64,000 bases of DNA from positions 87,707,183 to 87,771,182 of the forward strand of contig NC_079499.1 in assembly GCF_030052815.1 (NCBI RefSeq). The letters are read 5' to 3'. A model generated the notes under the pieces. It made no database searches. It saw nothing but the letters and a program-made list of their open reading frames with translations, and was not told the DNA's origin. The stretch is from Hevea brasiliensis (lineage: Eukaryota; Streptophyta; Magnoliopsida; Malpighiales; Euphorbiaceae). Both the position numbers and the translations under genes were made by a program. This document shows positions 1 through 10,049 of this stretch, piece after piece (position 1 is the stretch's first letter; each line of letters opens with the position of its first letter).

Positions 1-185
1 CGGCTCATTTAACTTTATTGTATTTTATTTCTAAAATTTTTTTCTTAATTTTTCTTACTATTATTTAGTCTATTTATGACTTTTTACTCTAGTTTAATTA
101 TAGTTCTAGACATTCTAGCTGTCCGGACAGACATTGGTCACCGGAACAGTCGAATGCACAGACTAGCTAAAGTGAGGGTGTTACA
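1..185 (-). mobile_element. 5' end of a Tekay-type Ty3/gypsy LTR, cut by window edge
   Basis: Read on the minus strand this begins TGTAACACCCTCACTTTAGC, nearly identical to the LTR starts at 16320 and 24271, and it carries the same CCGGTGACC/TGTCGGTCC block about 45-75 bases in. Only the first 185 bases lie in the window. It abuts LINE sequence at 186, so it has either inserted into the LINE or truncated its 3' end. Confidence 0.8.
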
Positions 186-1695
186 TAATAAGCCAAATTG
201 GAGCTAGTGAGAAGTAAAGATCTCACTCTGAATGGTGAATGAAGCCAAATTTCCATAGCTTTAGGACTATGAAAGAAGAGATGTTAAAGAGATTCAACTG
301 CTCCATGTAACTCACATTATTAAGGAATAGAAGGAATTTTGTGATTAAGAAGTTCACCACAAGGCAAACGTTCTTTAGCCAACTTCCATGAAAAGATAAA
401 TAATTTACTAGGCACGTCTATATTCCATAATGATTTCCAAAACTTGGAGTTCATTGTCAAAGAAGCAGGCCCTGGCCTTGTAGAGACAATGGAATAATAG
501 AACGACTATCTCTTGCCACTTGATAACCCGATTTGACTGAATAAGCATTCGATTTGGTATAGTGCCAAATATGCTGAATAAGGAAAGGGGAATAGAGAGA
601 ATATTAGCTACTTCCTCATAATGGAAATTTTCCTATAATCCATTCACCATAATTACGGTGCATAAGTTGTGAAACCTAATGAACAGTAAGATTGTGAGAA
701 GTTTTCACCTTAAGCAAGAAAGGAAAAGACTTTGGAATCTATTTGTCCCCTTTATAAAGAAATGAAGTCCCATCAGTAATTTTCCAATGAGTACCTTTTT
801 CCAAAATAAATCACCCTTACATAATACTTTGCCAACCCATAAAAGCTTTAGATGTGATAGAATCATTCATAAAAGAAGAATGAGGAAAGTACTTGCCTTT
901 GATGACTCTCGCAAATAATGAATTTGGATGGAAAATAAGTTTCCACCCCTATTTAGCCAAAAGAGCTAGATTGAAATCCTATAGATCTTTGAATCCTGGA
1001 CCACCTTTAAATTTAGGTTCACACATAGTTTTCCAAGAAACCTAGTGAAGCTTTTTTCATCCCGTTTTTAACTATGTGAAAATCTAATCACCATTCGATT
1101 CATTTCCTGACAGAATGTAGTAGAAAGGAAAAAATAACTCATAGAATATACTGGGATGGCCTAAGTAACTGCTTTAATAAGAATTTCTTTCCCCCCTTGA
1201 GATAGTATTTTTTTCCTTCCATCCTACTATCTTATTATATATCTTGTGTTTGATTACGAAGAAAGCTTGTTTTTTAGATCGAGGGATATGTGAAAGAAGA
1301 TAAGAAACTGATCATAACCTGAAGTCTTCTGTATATGCAGCATATTTGATATTTCATGGATGACATATGAAGGGGTACTCAGGTTGAAAGTAAGAGCATA
1401 TCTCTAAAGGTTCATAGATTGGCATATTGTTGAAGTACAATACCAATGAGACGAGCTTCATGAGGGGAAGCTGTAGAAAAAAAAAATGATAAAATCATTA
1501 GCAAAGAGTAGATAAGAGATGGTACACCCCTCTTGGAGATAAATTGGTGTTGAATCCTTGATCTTTTATCATATAAGAAAGCCCTTCAGCATAAAAGAGA
1601 AACAAATAAGGAGACAATGGATCACCCTATCAAATACCACATGAAGGAGTAAAGAGTTCCATTTGATGGCCATTTATTAGAGAGAATAAGATATA
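186..1695 (-). pseudogene. LINE ORF2, 3' part: reverse transcriptase palm to pre-zinc-binding region
   Basis: The minus strand near 1640-1560 encodes the LINE RT signature G-x-RQGDPLSPYLF, recognisable despite changes, followed by a stretch ending in the position of the usual A/ADD catalytic box, here apparently LANDF (near 1500), so the active site looks damaged. Near 570-530 the minus strand reads IWHYTKSNAYSVKSGY, the conserved block that precedes the RVT zinc-binding domain. No reading frame longer than about 60 codons survives. In life ORF2p would nick target DNA and reverse-transcribe the element RNA; this copy cannot. Confidence 0.7.
1691..1695. repeat. Target-site duplication (left), ATATA
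   Basis: ATATA directly before the TG of the LTR at 1696; the identical pentamer lies at 3963-3967 directly after its terminal CA. Five bases is the standard LTR retrotransposon duplication. Confidence 0.8.
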
Positions 1696-1889
1696 TGTAA
1701 TACCCACCATTTTTTTGATGTCGAAATATCTGTCCTTGATAGAATATTCTGGTGAAAAGTAAAACTTAACTGATAAAGGAGTGGTGGTAAGGTGTGAAAG
1801 AATGTTCATGTATGTGGGTTTAAAATGTTCAAAATGTATTTAAGAATGAAAAATGTTTTAAAAATTTTAATTAAGTGTTTCTGGCAGAA

Positions 1890-2012
1890 GAAGTTTCAAT
1901 AGCCAAAGCATTCACTTTTGGCAGCCGAAACCCATTTTCTTGTTCAAAAGTACTTTTGGATAGAATAGACCCCGGTAGCCAAAAGCTGGACTTTCGGCAG
2001 TCAAAAGTCCCT
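1890..2012 (+). repeat. Cluster of GCCAAAGTC-like motifs upstream of the LTR TATA box
   Basis: Several copies of a short motif around (T/C)GGCAGCC(A/G)AAAG occur here, some forming near-palindromes such as ACTTTCGGCAGTCAAAAGT. They lie just upstream of the TATA-like box at 2025, where U3 enhancers sit. A second cluster is at 2690-2870. Confidence 0.5.
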
Positions 2013-2024
2013 CGACAGAGAGGG

Positions 2025-2033
2025 TATAAAAAA
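2025..2033 (+). promoter_or_regulatory. TATA-like box of the solo LTR
   Basis: TATAAAAAA in GAGAGGGTATAAAAAAGG, followed about 35-60 bases later by a pyrimidine-rich stretch (TTTTCTTCTTTCCTCTCT). This is the usual layout at an LTR U3/R border. Promoter activity is an inference. Confidence 0.45.
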
Positions 2034-2689
2034 GGTCCAAAGCTTATTTTGCTACCAAAAACAATTAGGGTTTTCTTCTTTCCTCTCTAACAACTTTAGG
2101 GCATACAAAGAGCTCTTTGAAGAGAATTTTTTTGGTTGTTTTGAAGATTTGGAGGTGGATTCTTTCATTTAGAAATGTGGAAGAGAATATTGGAGCTTTA
2201 AAGTTGTGGTTCTCTCACCTCCAAGCTCTAAGAAAAGAGGTAACCCTTTTTCCTTCTTGATCTAATGGGTAGATCTAAGAAAGTTGATGAGGGATGAGGT
2301 TTCTACACCTTCAATTTTATGAAAAGTTGTTTTTCAATTGAGTTTTGGGGAAATTTATGCATGTTAGGGATAAGATTTTGTGATCTTCTATTGAAATTGT
2401 ATGTTTTATGGTTAGAATAGTTATGTTTAAGTGTTATGGGCCTTAAATGGCTAGTTTCCCTTGATGGATTTGAAGAAATCCATGTATATGCTATGTTGGG
2501 TTTGGGGAAAACCTAGGATTTGAGTTTTTGATGAATGTATGTGCGTTTTAAGTATGTTTTCAAGTTGTTTTAGGCCCCAAAGATGTGTATATGTGATGGG
2601 ATTGTGCTTTGGAACATTAAAATGAGTTTGGGTGTTAATGAAAGAAGGAATTTGCAGGTTTTCGGCTTAGAAATTCTAGAAATTCTTAA

Positions 2690-2870
2690 GTTTGGTTGCC
2701 AAAAAGCCAAAGGTTTGGCAGCCAAAGCATGCAGTTTATCGAAAAATCTAAAAAATTTCCAGGTTTGGCTATCAAAGTCTAGGACTTTGATAGCCAAAGT
2801 CAACAGCCAAAGTCAGCACTAGACAAAAGTGCTGTTTGAAGCCTAAGACTTCAACAGCCAAAGTCCTGAC
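2690..2870 (+). repeat. Second cluster of AGCCAAAGTC motifs in the solo LTR
   Basis: About seven copies of (A/C)AGCCAAAG(T/C), some inverted (GACTTTGATAGCCAAAGTC is close to a perfect palindrome), in 180 bases downstream of the putative start. The same word occurs in the upstream cluster at 1890-2012. Confidence 0.5.
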
Positions 2871-3481
2871 TTTTTCTCCCTTCTTTTATAAGGTTCCAAA
2901 ACATGGTTTCATGGTTTCTAAGGACCTATAATAAGATGTTTATGATATGTATAGATTTTTAAAACCTTTTATAACATTTGATTTTATAGGATCGGCCTTG
3001 AGGGACTCAGAAGGGTAAAGTTTTGAGGATAGCTTCTGTTCTAGTAAGGTGGTTGATAGGCTACAAGAGGTGAGTAACTCTAACCTTAATAAAATGGAAA
3101 CTATTTACAAGTAATTAATAAGCATCCTCATGCATCATGTTATATTTATTTAGGATGTATACATCTAGAACATGAAGATGTTGCATAATTGCATAGTTTG
3201 TTGTTGACACAATGATGGATGTTAGATGACCCACTAACTCTCCCCATGATATAACTATGTAATATTACATATGTTATGGATCCATAAGTAAATCTCATGG
3301 GGAGATCTTTAAGTTGCCCTAAGGTACATGACACAGGTCATGTTTAAAAGGAAAGTTTGGGGAGTTATTGGTGATGATATCCATCCTACGTGAAATATTT
3401 GTATTGTAAAAAACCATGTGAATGATGAAATGCACGTGTATGAATTAAATGATATAATTTAATGATGGTTAGTTTACTCAC

Positions 3482-3499
3482 TGAGCTTATGTAAGCTCA
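3482..3499 (+). other. Predicted LTR hairpin
   Basis: TGAGCTTA and TAAGCTCA are perfect complements separated by two bases (six to eight pairs depending on loop size). The equivalent place in other LTRs of this window holds hairpins of different sequence (10867, 47557, 62172). Confidence 0.45.
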
Positions 3500-3967
3500 C
3501 TCCCTTCCCTTAACCCCCAGATGCAGGATTGCATAACTAAAAGAGTTACTGGAAGAGAGAGCATCAGAGGTAGCCTTAGCCCCTCCTTTATGTACGGTGT
3601 ATGGGTAGATGGACATGTAATTTATGAATAGATAGTACTGTGCTGGTGATTAAAAAAAATTGGAAATATGTAATTTTTTTAAGTATGATGATGTATATGT
3701 TGTGTTAACTATTTTGAAGGTACACATGTTGAACCATTACACTTTGGATCTTATGTATGTTAAGGTTCAAATTATGAACCATTATTGTGTTATGGATGTT
3801 TATGTTTAAATGAAAAGATAAAGGTGTAATGGTTGAAGTATGTTTAAATGGTGAGATGCAAGAATGTATGTATGTTTCTCCGGTTTTAGGCTTACTACGG
3901 GTTTCGGCAGCCTGAAGTTGACCCGATCCCTAGCGCCATGGCTCCTAGTTTGGGTCATTACAATATA

Positions 3968-5045
3968 GAAGTCACACACTCCATGATCAAAGAAATCCAC
4001 TGAGGATGAAACCAAATTAACAAAGCATGTGGTGGAGGTATTGCCATTAAACACACTTATATGCTTCACTAATATCAAGCTTCACTGCCATGCCCCAGTT
4101 AAAACCCTTTTTTCTTTTAGAAAAAATATGCATAATTACATGAGAAATGAGTTTATTATTAGAAATCAACCTTCCCCTGTGAAAGCACTCTATTATTCCC
4201 CAATAAATGTATCCATAAAAGGATGGAGTCTATGGACAAGAATCTTAAAAATGATCTTATAAAAGACCAAACATAATCCAATGGGATGAAGATCTTTCAT
4301 GGATTGGACATATTTGACCTTGGGAATTAGAGATAAAACAATGTGATTGAAAGTCTTAAGACTAATACCTGATTGAAAGAATTCTAACACAACTTTTTGG
4401 AGATTTGTTCTCATAATTGTCCAGTAAGAATTGAAAAAAGAGAGCATTAAAGACATCTACCCTAGAAGCATTAGTAGGATTGATAGAGAAGACTACTTGT
4501 TTAATTTCCTCCATGGAAATTGGATGAATTTGCTGAAGATTCATCACTTTTGAGACTCTAGGATGAAAATTGAGAAAAGCATTGTCAGTGGTAGAAGGAT
4601 AACTACAAGCATAAATATGGCAAAAATAATTCAAAGTAGTGTCCTTGACTTCTGTGAGACCATATTTCCAAACTCCCTTTTCATCCTTAATTGCATGGAT
4701 ATGGTTCCTTCGGCATCCTTAAATCACTTGGGCATGGAAAAAGGAAGTATTTTTATCCCTAAGTTTTAACAAATTCTGCCTAGCCTTTTATGCTCGATTG
4801 GCTTCCTCATTTTTAATTTCAATGGCTAATTTTTGTTCCAATTGTCGAATGTCAATTACATTTGTGCCATATGAACTATTTTTAATGTGTGCAATTTGAT
4901 CTTTCAAATGCACAATACAAGATTGAGCATTATATTGATGATTCTTACGCCATTGGGAAAGATCAAACCTGCACTTCTTCAACTTAGAAAAAACTTGAAA
5001 TAAGTTAGTACCTTTATGATGAATATTCCAAGCATTTGCCACCAC
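3968..5045 (-). pseudogene. LINE ORF2, middle part: N-terminal reverse transcriptase
   Basis: Minus-strand frames at 5045-4788, 4634-4362 and 4456-4193 give consecutive pieces of LINE ORF2: a basic linker following the endonuclease, then text matching the fingers region (SYWTIMRTNLQKVVLEFF, then HIVLSLIPKV). The pieces are in different frames, so at least two frameshifts are present. The domain continues across the solo LTR into the part at 186-1695. Confidence 0.7.
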
Positions 5046-5380
5046 TTATTCAACTTCCTGATTTTTCGCCCATCTGCTGTCAAAGCAAAAAGGTCACTTC
5101 GCTTTTAATTGAGGAGGGGAAGTAGTGATTAATAAAGGCTTATGGTTAGAACCTTGATCATCCAAATGTGTCATAAAAAACAAAAGGATAAATAAATAGT
5201 TGTGAGGAAGAGATTAAACATTTATCAATTCGTTCTTGAATATTGTCTAACCCATGCTTTTAATTATTCCAAGTAGTTGGATGACCTTTAAAACCAATGT
5301 CTACCAAGCCCCATTTTTTTTATAAAATCCTAAAAAATAGATATCTTGGAGTGAGAAATGCTATTACTGCCTATTTTTTC

Positions 5381-5835
5381 TTAATCGAATAGAATTGAAT
5401 TAAAGTACCCAACAATAATGCATTCATCATGTATATGAGCCTTATAGGTGAGAAGATTTTGGAATTGAGTAATTCTTATCTCATCCTTACTACTAGCATG
5501 AAGAAAAATGACATCCCAAATCTTATGCATTGAGTTATCAGTGATGCGGCAATGAATAAAAAACTTATCCATGGTAATGGTGTCTACTTGAATAAGATCA
5601 TGAACCATTGAACTCAAACCACCAGCAATGCCTTTTTGTTCAATTGTATGCAAACTATAAGGACCGTTTGCTAAGTTTCTTGGAAATAAAATGAAATTTG
5701 TTCTTGTTTTCCATAATAACAACTAATTTAGGTAAGTGTTCTTAAAACATAGCCTTAAGATGATTAACAGTCAATGGATTTCATAATCCTTGATAGTTCC
5801 AATGCAACAACTGTATGATTAATAATAAGAACACC
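5381..5835 (-). pseudogene. LINE ORF2, N-terminal endonuclease remnant
   Basis: Minus-strand 5722-5381 encodes 113 residues resembling the exonuclease/endonuclease/phosphatase fold of plant L1 ORF2 (CIIVGYFNSILFD, where intact families have a GDFN motif; here Y replaces D). Just upstream, near 5830-5720, the minus strand holds the typical N-terminal pattern NYQGL..NPLTVNHLK with stops. The domain would nick genomic DNA for target-primed reverse transcription; the changed key residue and the stops make it inactive. Confidence 0.7.
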
Positions 5836-5884
5836 AAAGACCAGAACAACAAGAAGAAAAAAAATCATATTATGAAACCTTAAG

Positions 5885-7310
5885 TGTCATAACCCAAATT
5901 ATGGGCCGGAACGGCACTAGGGCTTGGGTCAGCATAAGCCCCCAAAGCCCGTAGTAAGCCTAACTATTCCTAACCTAACTATAAGGCCCATCATTGTAAT
6001 CCATTTTCCAAAAAACAAACGGATAGAGTCTGGCCATAAATTAGACTATTCAATGGGGAGTTTTCAACTCACCCGACCTCTGAACATAAAATAACTCAAC
6101 ATATCTCAATTTGGGGAGCTCAGCTCACCCTCACGATCCTCAATATAGTCAATCAAACAAATGGGAGCTCAGCTCCCTTATCCAAGGAGGTAACTCTCTC
6201 AACATCCACACATAATCATAATAAATGACAATAACATCAAAAGATTTAAATTATACAATCCCTGATAAGAGTAGAATACTAATATACACGTGGAGTTCTA
6301 GATTTCAAATTAATAGAATGAAATACACATATTTGCTATTAATAGACCTGCGAGAAAGAAAGCAGGTTAATTATAAAAAGATCATCCTATAACTTGGAAA
6401 AATAGGTTGAACAAGAGTGGGCATTTGACTTATAGAGTAAGATATTAATTTTAGATACAATTTCTATAACTATCTAAGTCTAATGCATCCCTGAAGATGA
6501 AATACAACACATTCACATATTTCAAACAAATAAAATCACTTTCACAAAAAAAGGTAATTTGGAGCACTCACACACCCATGTGTTAAATCCATACATACAT
6601 ATATATCTATATATGGGAGCTAATCCCTATACAGCTCTCTTATTTCCAACCTCTGCCAGCGAGATCAACTCGAGCTAAACTTTCACTTAATAATCCAAAT
6701 GCGGGGGTCAACGAGATCAGCTTAAAGCCGTACTCACTCTAACTTATCCACAAAAAGGATCGGGTCCCAACGAGTCAAGTTTCAGCCACATCTACCCATC
6801 CTACCCATATCCATAATCACACCACCTGTACGTCGACACACACACAGAGTTCCAAATTATCGTAAAGCAACATCCATAACAAATTCATCATGTACATATG
6901 CAATACAAGGTGTGCCCAATAATTAACTACATACATATATTTATAAGTAAATGCATGAGCATGCCTTGAATATATAATAATATTGAGATTATAAATAAAA
7001 TCAATATATCAATATCTACTCATAGATTAACCAGAAGCTACTGTAGCGGCTAAGTGGAGGAAGAGGGCCAACCCTGATCACCTAAATAATTATATTATAC
7101 TTTCATCAGTACTAACATCAAAACAAGACTTTAAAGAGATAAAAAAAACACCATAATTTATGTCAAAAATCTGGCAGAGTTTGGGTTAGACAAAAATGAA
7201 CAACTCAAAGTTTGGGTTTACCTGTACCAATTCTAACGATTGGAATGCATCCAGGGCATCTGAAAATGGTGGTGAGGACTATAATTTTGACCCATTTTTG
7301 GGGTGGCTCC
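5885..7310 (-). mobile_element. Truncated LTR related to the 1696-3962 LTR
   Basis: Begins TGTCATAACCCA and reads GCCCGTAGTAAGCCTAA near 5950. The reverse complement matches the 3' end of the LTR at 1696-3962 (GGCTTACTACGGG near 3890, then GGGTCATTACA). It is therefore the 3' part of a related LTR in minus orientation. It contains GGGAGCTCAGCTCCC, a perfect inverted repeat, at 6163-6177. No matching other end is seen and it runs into Athila-type LTR sequence near 7311. No coding capacity. Confidence 0.65.
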
Positions 7311-8184
7311 AACAGCTATTTACCTGGTTTTACAACCACCGCAAGTTATAAGAAGATAAACTGTAAAATAAAAAAAATAATAGTTGAGAATTAAAGAAAG
7401 TAAATCCAGAAACTTAAAGAGAATTCTAATTATGTTAATAATTCTAGAATTTTAGATTTCACACCTTAACCGTGTTATAATTTTAATCTTGCTTTATTAA
7501 TGGATTGAGTGTTTATTTCTTTAATGGAAATTAATCCTAAGGTATCCTAGATCCTCTCTCAAGGTATCTAAGGTGTATTTCAATTAGAACTAAACCCTAT
7601 TTTCATTGGTGATTAGTCCTAATCAAAACCCTTTGAGATCTATGATTAATTTTGGAACTCCACAAAGGTTATCAGCCTATCTCTAGGTCAGATTTCCTAG
7701 GTTCAAAATCTTGATTTCCAATACTAATCTTCACCTTTCAGTTCTTCAATTAGTATCTTAGATCATGACTAGGTGGGTACCAATGCATAGCATGCATTAA
7801 CAATACAAGAGATTGAATCAAAGAACAAAGCTCAATTCCATTAAATAAAACTTAATATATATCCATAACAAAAGTCAAGAATGCTACTTTCTAAATTCCA
7901 GAATTTAAGGAGTTACTCACTCATGGTGAGTTTAACAAACATAATGCAATAAAAGTAAAAGCACATAAGACTAATCTGAAGACCAAAAATAAAAGAACCG
8001 AGGAAGGATTCTGCAGCTGTGAACTTGTGGAATTTTGGTTGAGAAGTCTGTCCTTGGCACTAATGTGATCCTTCTTCAAGACAGCTAAGGTTCCTCAGGA
8101 AGGCTTTTCTCAAAACTTTTCCCTTTGTGTGTGTATGTAGGGTTCCTTTTTTTTTTCTTACCTCTTCTATTTTCTATTGGCTTT

Positions 8185-8192
8185 TATTTATA
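8185..8192 (-). promoter_or_regulatory. TATA-like box of Athila-type LTR
   Basis: TATAAATA on the minus strand, conserved in the sister LTR at 31868. The CCCGTGTA-rich cluster at 8290-8600 lies upstream of it in element orientation, as expected for U3. Confidence 0.45.
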
Positions 8193-8289
8193 TTAGGTGT
8201 CCTAGGGTTAAGTTTTAGAGTCCCAAGGGCATTAGAAGCCCAATTAGTGTGCCAAAATAGGAGTTGAAGTCAGATTTAGAAAGTTGCTG

Positions 8290-8600
8290 AAATGTAGTAC
8301 ACGACCCGTGTGTCATTACACAGCCTAGGGCGTGTAAGTTACTAGAGCTGATGGCCTCTTTTCAAATGGGGGGCAGTAAGTTATACAAGCCTTGGATGCT
8401 TACACAAGTCAACTTACACAGCCCGTGTACTTGTGTAAGCTCCATTTACTTCTTCAAGCCTTGGCAACAAAAGGTTACATGGGTCTCTGAGGTTACACGG
8501 CCCGTGTACTTTGGCTTTTCTGTAACTTCTTCAAGTTTCACTAGGCAGGAGGTTACACGGATCTAGAGCTGTGTTTACACAATCTGTGTAAAGTGTATCA
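8290..8600 (-). repeat. Cluster of TACACGG/CCCGTGTA palindromes in LTR U3
   Basis: At least five copies of a palindromic word, best at 8494-8508 (TACACGGCCCGTGTA), others near 8299, 8411, 8553 and 8574. The same cluster recurs in the sister LTR at 31980-32292. Confidence 0.6.
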
Positions 8601-8808
8601 GCAACTTGCCTTATTTTTTAAGTTCTTCAAAGCTTCCTTCTTTGCTCCTATGCCTTGAATTTCCTTTAGAATACCTAAGAATATGCAAAAAACATAGATT
8701 TTAGTGTGGATCAGTGAAATTTACAAAAACTAATGAAATTGTCAAATATGCATGCAATTACCTATCTAAATGCCATGAAATGTTGTACAATTGTGCTTAA
8801 AAACATTT

Positions 8809-9538
8809 GTAGACACCATATTTTGGTCAACCCTTAAATGCAATTCCCTTTTAAAAAATTGAAATTTCTTTATGTTATCCGTTCTCAACCGATGACTCGA
8901 TCACAGGTCACTTTTACGAACTCACCAATGGCTTGTCTTTGGAATAACTCGATTTCACGTTCAAGTTAGATTACTTTTCGATCTCTTAAGCCTTTATCCG
9001 ATGTGTTCGAATCGGTCTTCGATCTCTGGTCCATTCAATCTTACATGATATTGTTTTCCGATCTCTCTATGTTCAAATACCTCAAAATTCCATATCTGTA
9101 TAGTGTTTTGATCAGGTATCTCGCTCGAGTTGCCTAAACATTCCTAAAAAAAAGCTAAGGTTTTATCCAATCTCTAAATAATGATTCTGACAGCTCAAGC
9201 CATTTTCAAATCTTTACAATTCTACCAAAGCACTCTTCAAATGTTTTAAGGTTTCAGTTGATATCCAGTCATAGCACTGTCCAATCTCATGTTCACATAT
9301 GATGGTTTCCTGATCTCTTTAAGTGGCTTGATGTTTTATGATTAATAACGGGTCTTAGGTTTAATGTTCAATTATATTCAATTGATTAAGTACTCAGGCA
9401 ATTTGGTTTGGATGTTTTCTGGTCTCATCAAGAAATTGAACATGAAAAAGACTTAGATTCATTTCAAAATAAAAATATACAAGTCATTCGACAAGAGGGT
9501 CTCCCTTAACCTGCTTTCCAAGTACATTATCAGTTCTA

Positions 9539-9540
<2 letters not shown>
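8809..9540 (-). mobile_element. LTR-like remnant with TGTAGACACC end
   Basis: The plus strand starts TGTAGACACCATATTTTGG, so on the minus strand the piece ends in ...GGTGTCTACA, a plausible LTR 3' end. It lies downstream (minus strand) of the coiled-coil ORF remnant, so both may be the 3' part of one element. No second LTR or pol domain is in the window. The stretch otherwise holds no gene. Confidence 0.35.

Positions 9541-9542
<2 letters not shown>

Positions 9543-9598
<56 letters not shown>
9543..9598. repeat. (CT)n / (GA)n microsatellite, about 28 units
   Basis: Uninterrupted CT dinucleotide run. On the minus strand it directly follows codons for an acidic tail and would encode alternating Arg-Glu. 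Confidence 0.95.
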
Positions 9599-9599
<1 letters not shown>

Positions 9600-9600
<1 letters not shown>

Positions 9601-10011
9601 GCTCCTCCTCGCTGTCCTCTTCAGCTCTTGGGATGAGATCCACCATCCAGGAGAAGTCTTCCTCAGGATAATGCCTCACAAGCTAGGCCAGAAGATCGCC
9701 ATGAGCATTCACATAAGCACCAGCTTCTCTCACCACGACCTTTTTTCTTTCACTTTGATCTCTTCGGTAAGGCGAGTGACATCTGCAGATTGACAGGGCC
9801 GAGCATCTTCAAGTTCTTGCTCCAGTTCAACTATCCTATCCTCGTAAGACTTCGTCTGATCTTCAATTTGGGCGATGTGGTCCTGAGCAGATGAAAGTTG
9901 GGCTTTGGCGGAAGCTGCATCCTGGACCGCCTTCAGAATCTCCTGTCTCAAGAGATGGGCCTTTTCTCTGATTATATATTGAGTCACAGTGCTCTCCAAA
10001 CCCAAGCTCAT
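9600..10011 (-). pseudogene. Coiled-coil ORF fragment, probably retroelement-encoded
   Basis: Minus-strand 10011-9730 gives 93 residues with heptad-like Leu/Ile/Ala spacing and many Glu, Gln and Lys (residues about 15-85), a clear coiled coil. After a poly-A run near 9745 the reading frame shifts by one and continues as VVREAGAYVNAHGDLLA, then a stop, then PEEDFSWMVDLIPRAEE, ending in Asp/Glu-rich sequence that runs into the GA repeat. Similar coiled-coil proteins occur as extra or gag-like ORFs of plant Ty3/gypsy elements; that assignment is from memory. No enzyme motif. The upstream part is cut at about 10045 by the Tekay LTR. Confidence 0.5.
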
Positions 10012-10049
10012 CGTCTGAGCCAGGAGATCATCAATACTATCCGGAGTCA

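Larger units (their letters stand above)
1696..3962 (+). mobile_element. Solo LTR (about 2.27 kb) inserted in the LINE
   Basis: Starts TGTAATACCC and ends GGGTCATTACA, so it has TG...CA ends, and it is bounded by ATATA on both sides. LINE reverse-transcriptase sequence is broken exactly here and resumes on the other side. No primer-binding site, polypurine tract or pol gene lies inside, which fits a solo LTR left by LTR-LTR recombination. It has a TATA-like box at 2025 followed by a pyrimidine-rich leader, and a perfect hairpin near 3482-3499. The sequence at 5885-7310 is a diverged relative in inverted orientation. Ty3/gypsy is inferred from ending and length; no internal domain proves it. 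Confidence 0.8.
186..5884 (-). mobile_element. L1-type LINE, degenerate, interrupted by a solo LTR
   Basis: Minus-strand translation gives ORF2 pieces in the right order for a plant L1-type LINE: endonuclease near 5830-5380, reverse transcriptase from about 5045 to 3968 and again from 1695, then the region before the zinc-binding domain near 540. The 1696-3962 segment is a later LTR insertion. No ORF1, poly(A) tail or LINE target duplication was found. The 3' end is hidden by the LTR at 1-185 and the 5' end abuts another LTR at 5885. Many stops and frameshifts: a pseudogene. Confidence 0.8.
7311..8808 (-). mobile_element. Athila-type LTR (remnant or solo), minus orientation
   Basis: Closely matches the LTR at 30880-32531 over its whole length: shared AATTCTAGAATTTTAGATTT block, TTATTTATATTAGGTGTC box, CCCGTGTA motif cluster, and the end block TTGTGCTTAAAAA. 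Its left end (near TATTTACCTGGTTTTA) corresponds to the 3' end of that LTR. No internal Athila sequence adjoins either side, so it is a solo LTR or a fragment. No target duplication found. Confidence 0.75.

Noticed and set aside
2570..2822. Overlapping ORFs on both strands of about 77-79 codons
   Set aside because: They lie inside the solo LTR over the AGCCAAAGTC repeat cluster; composition follows the repeat.
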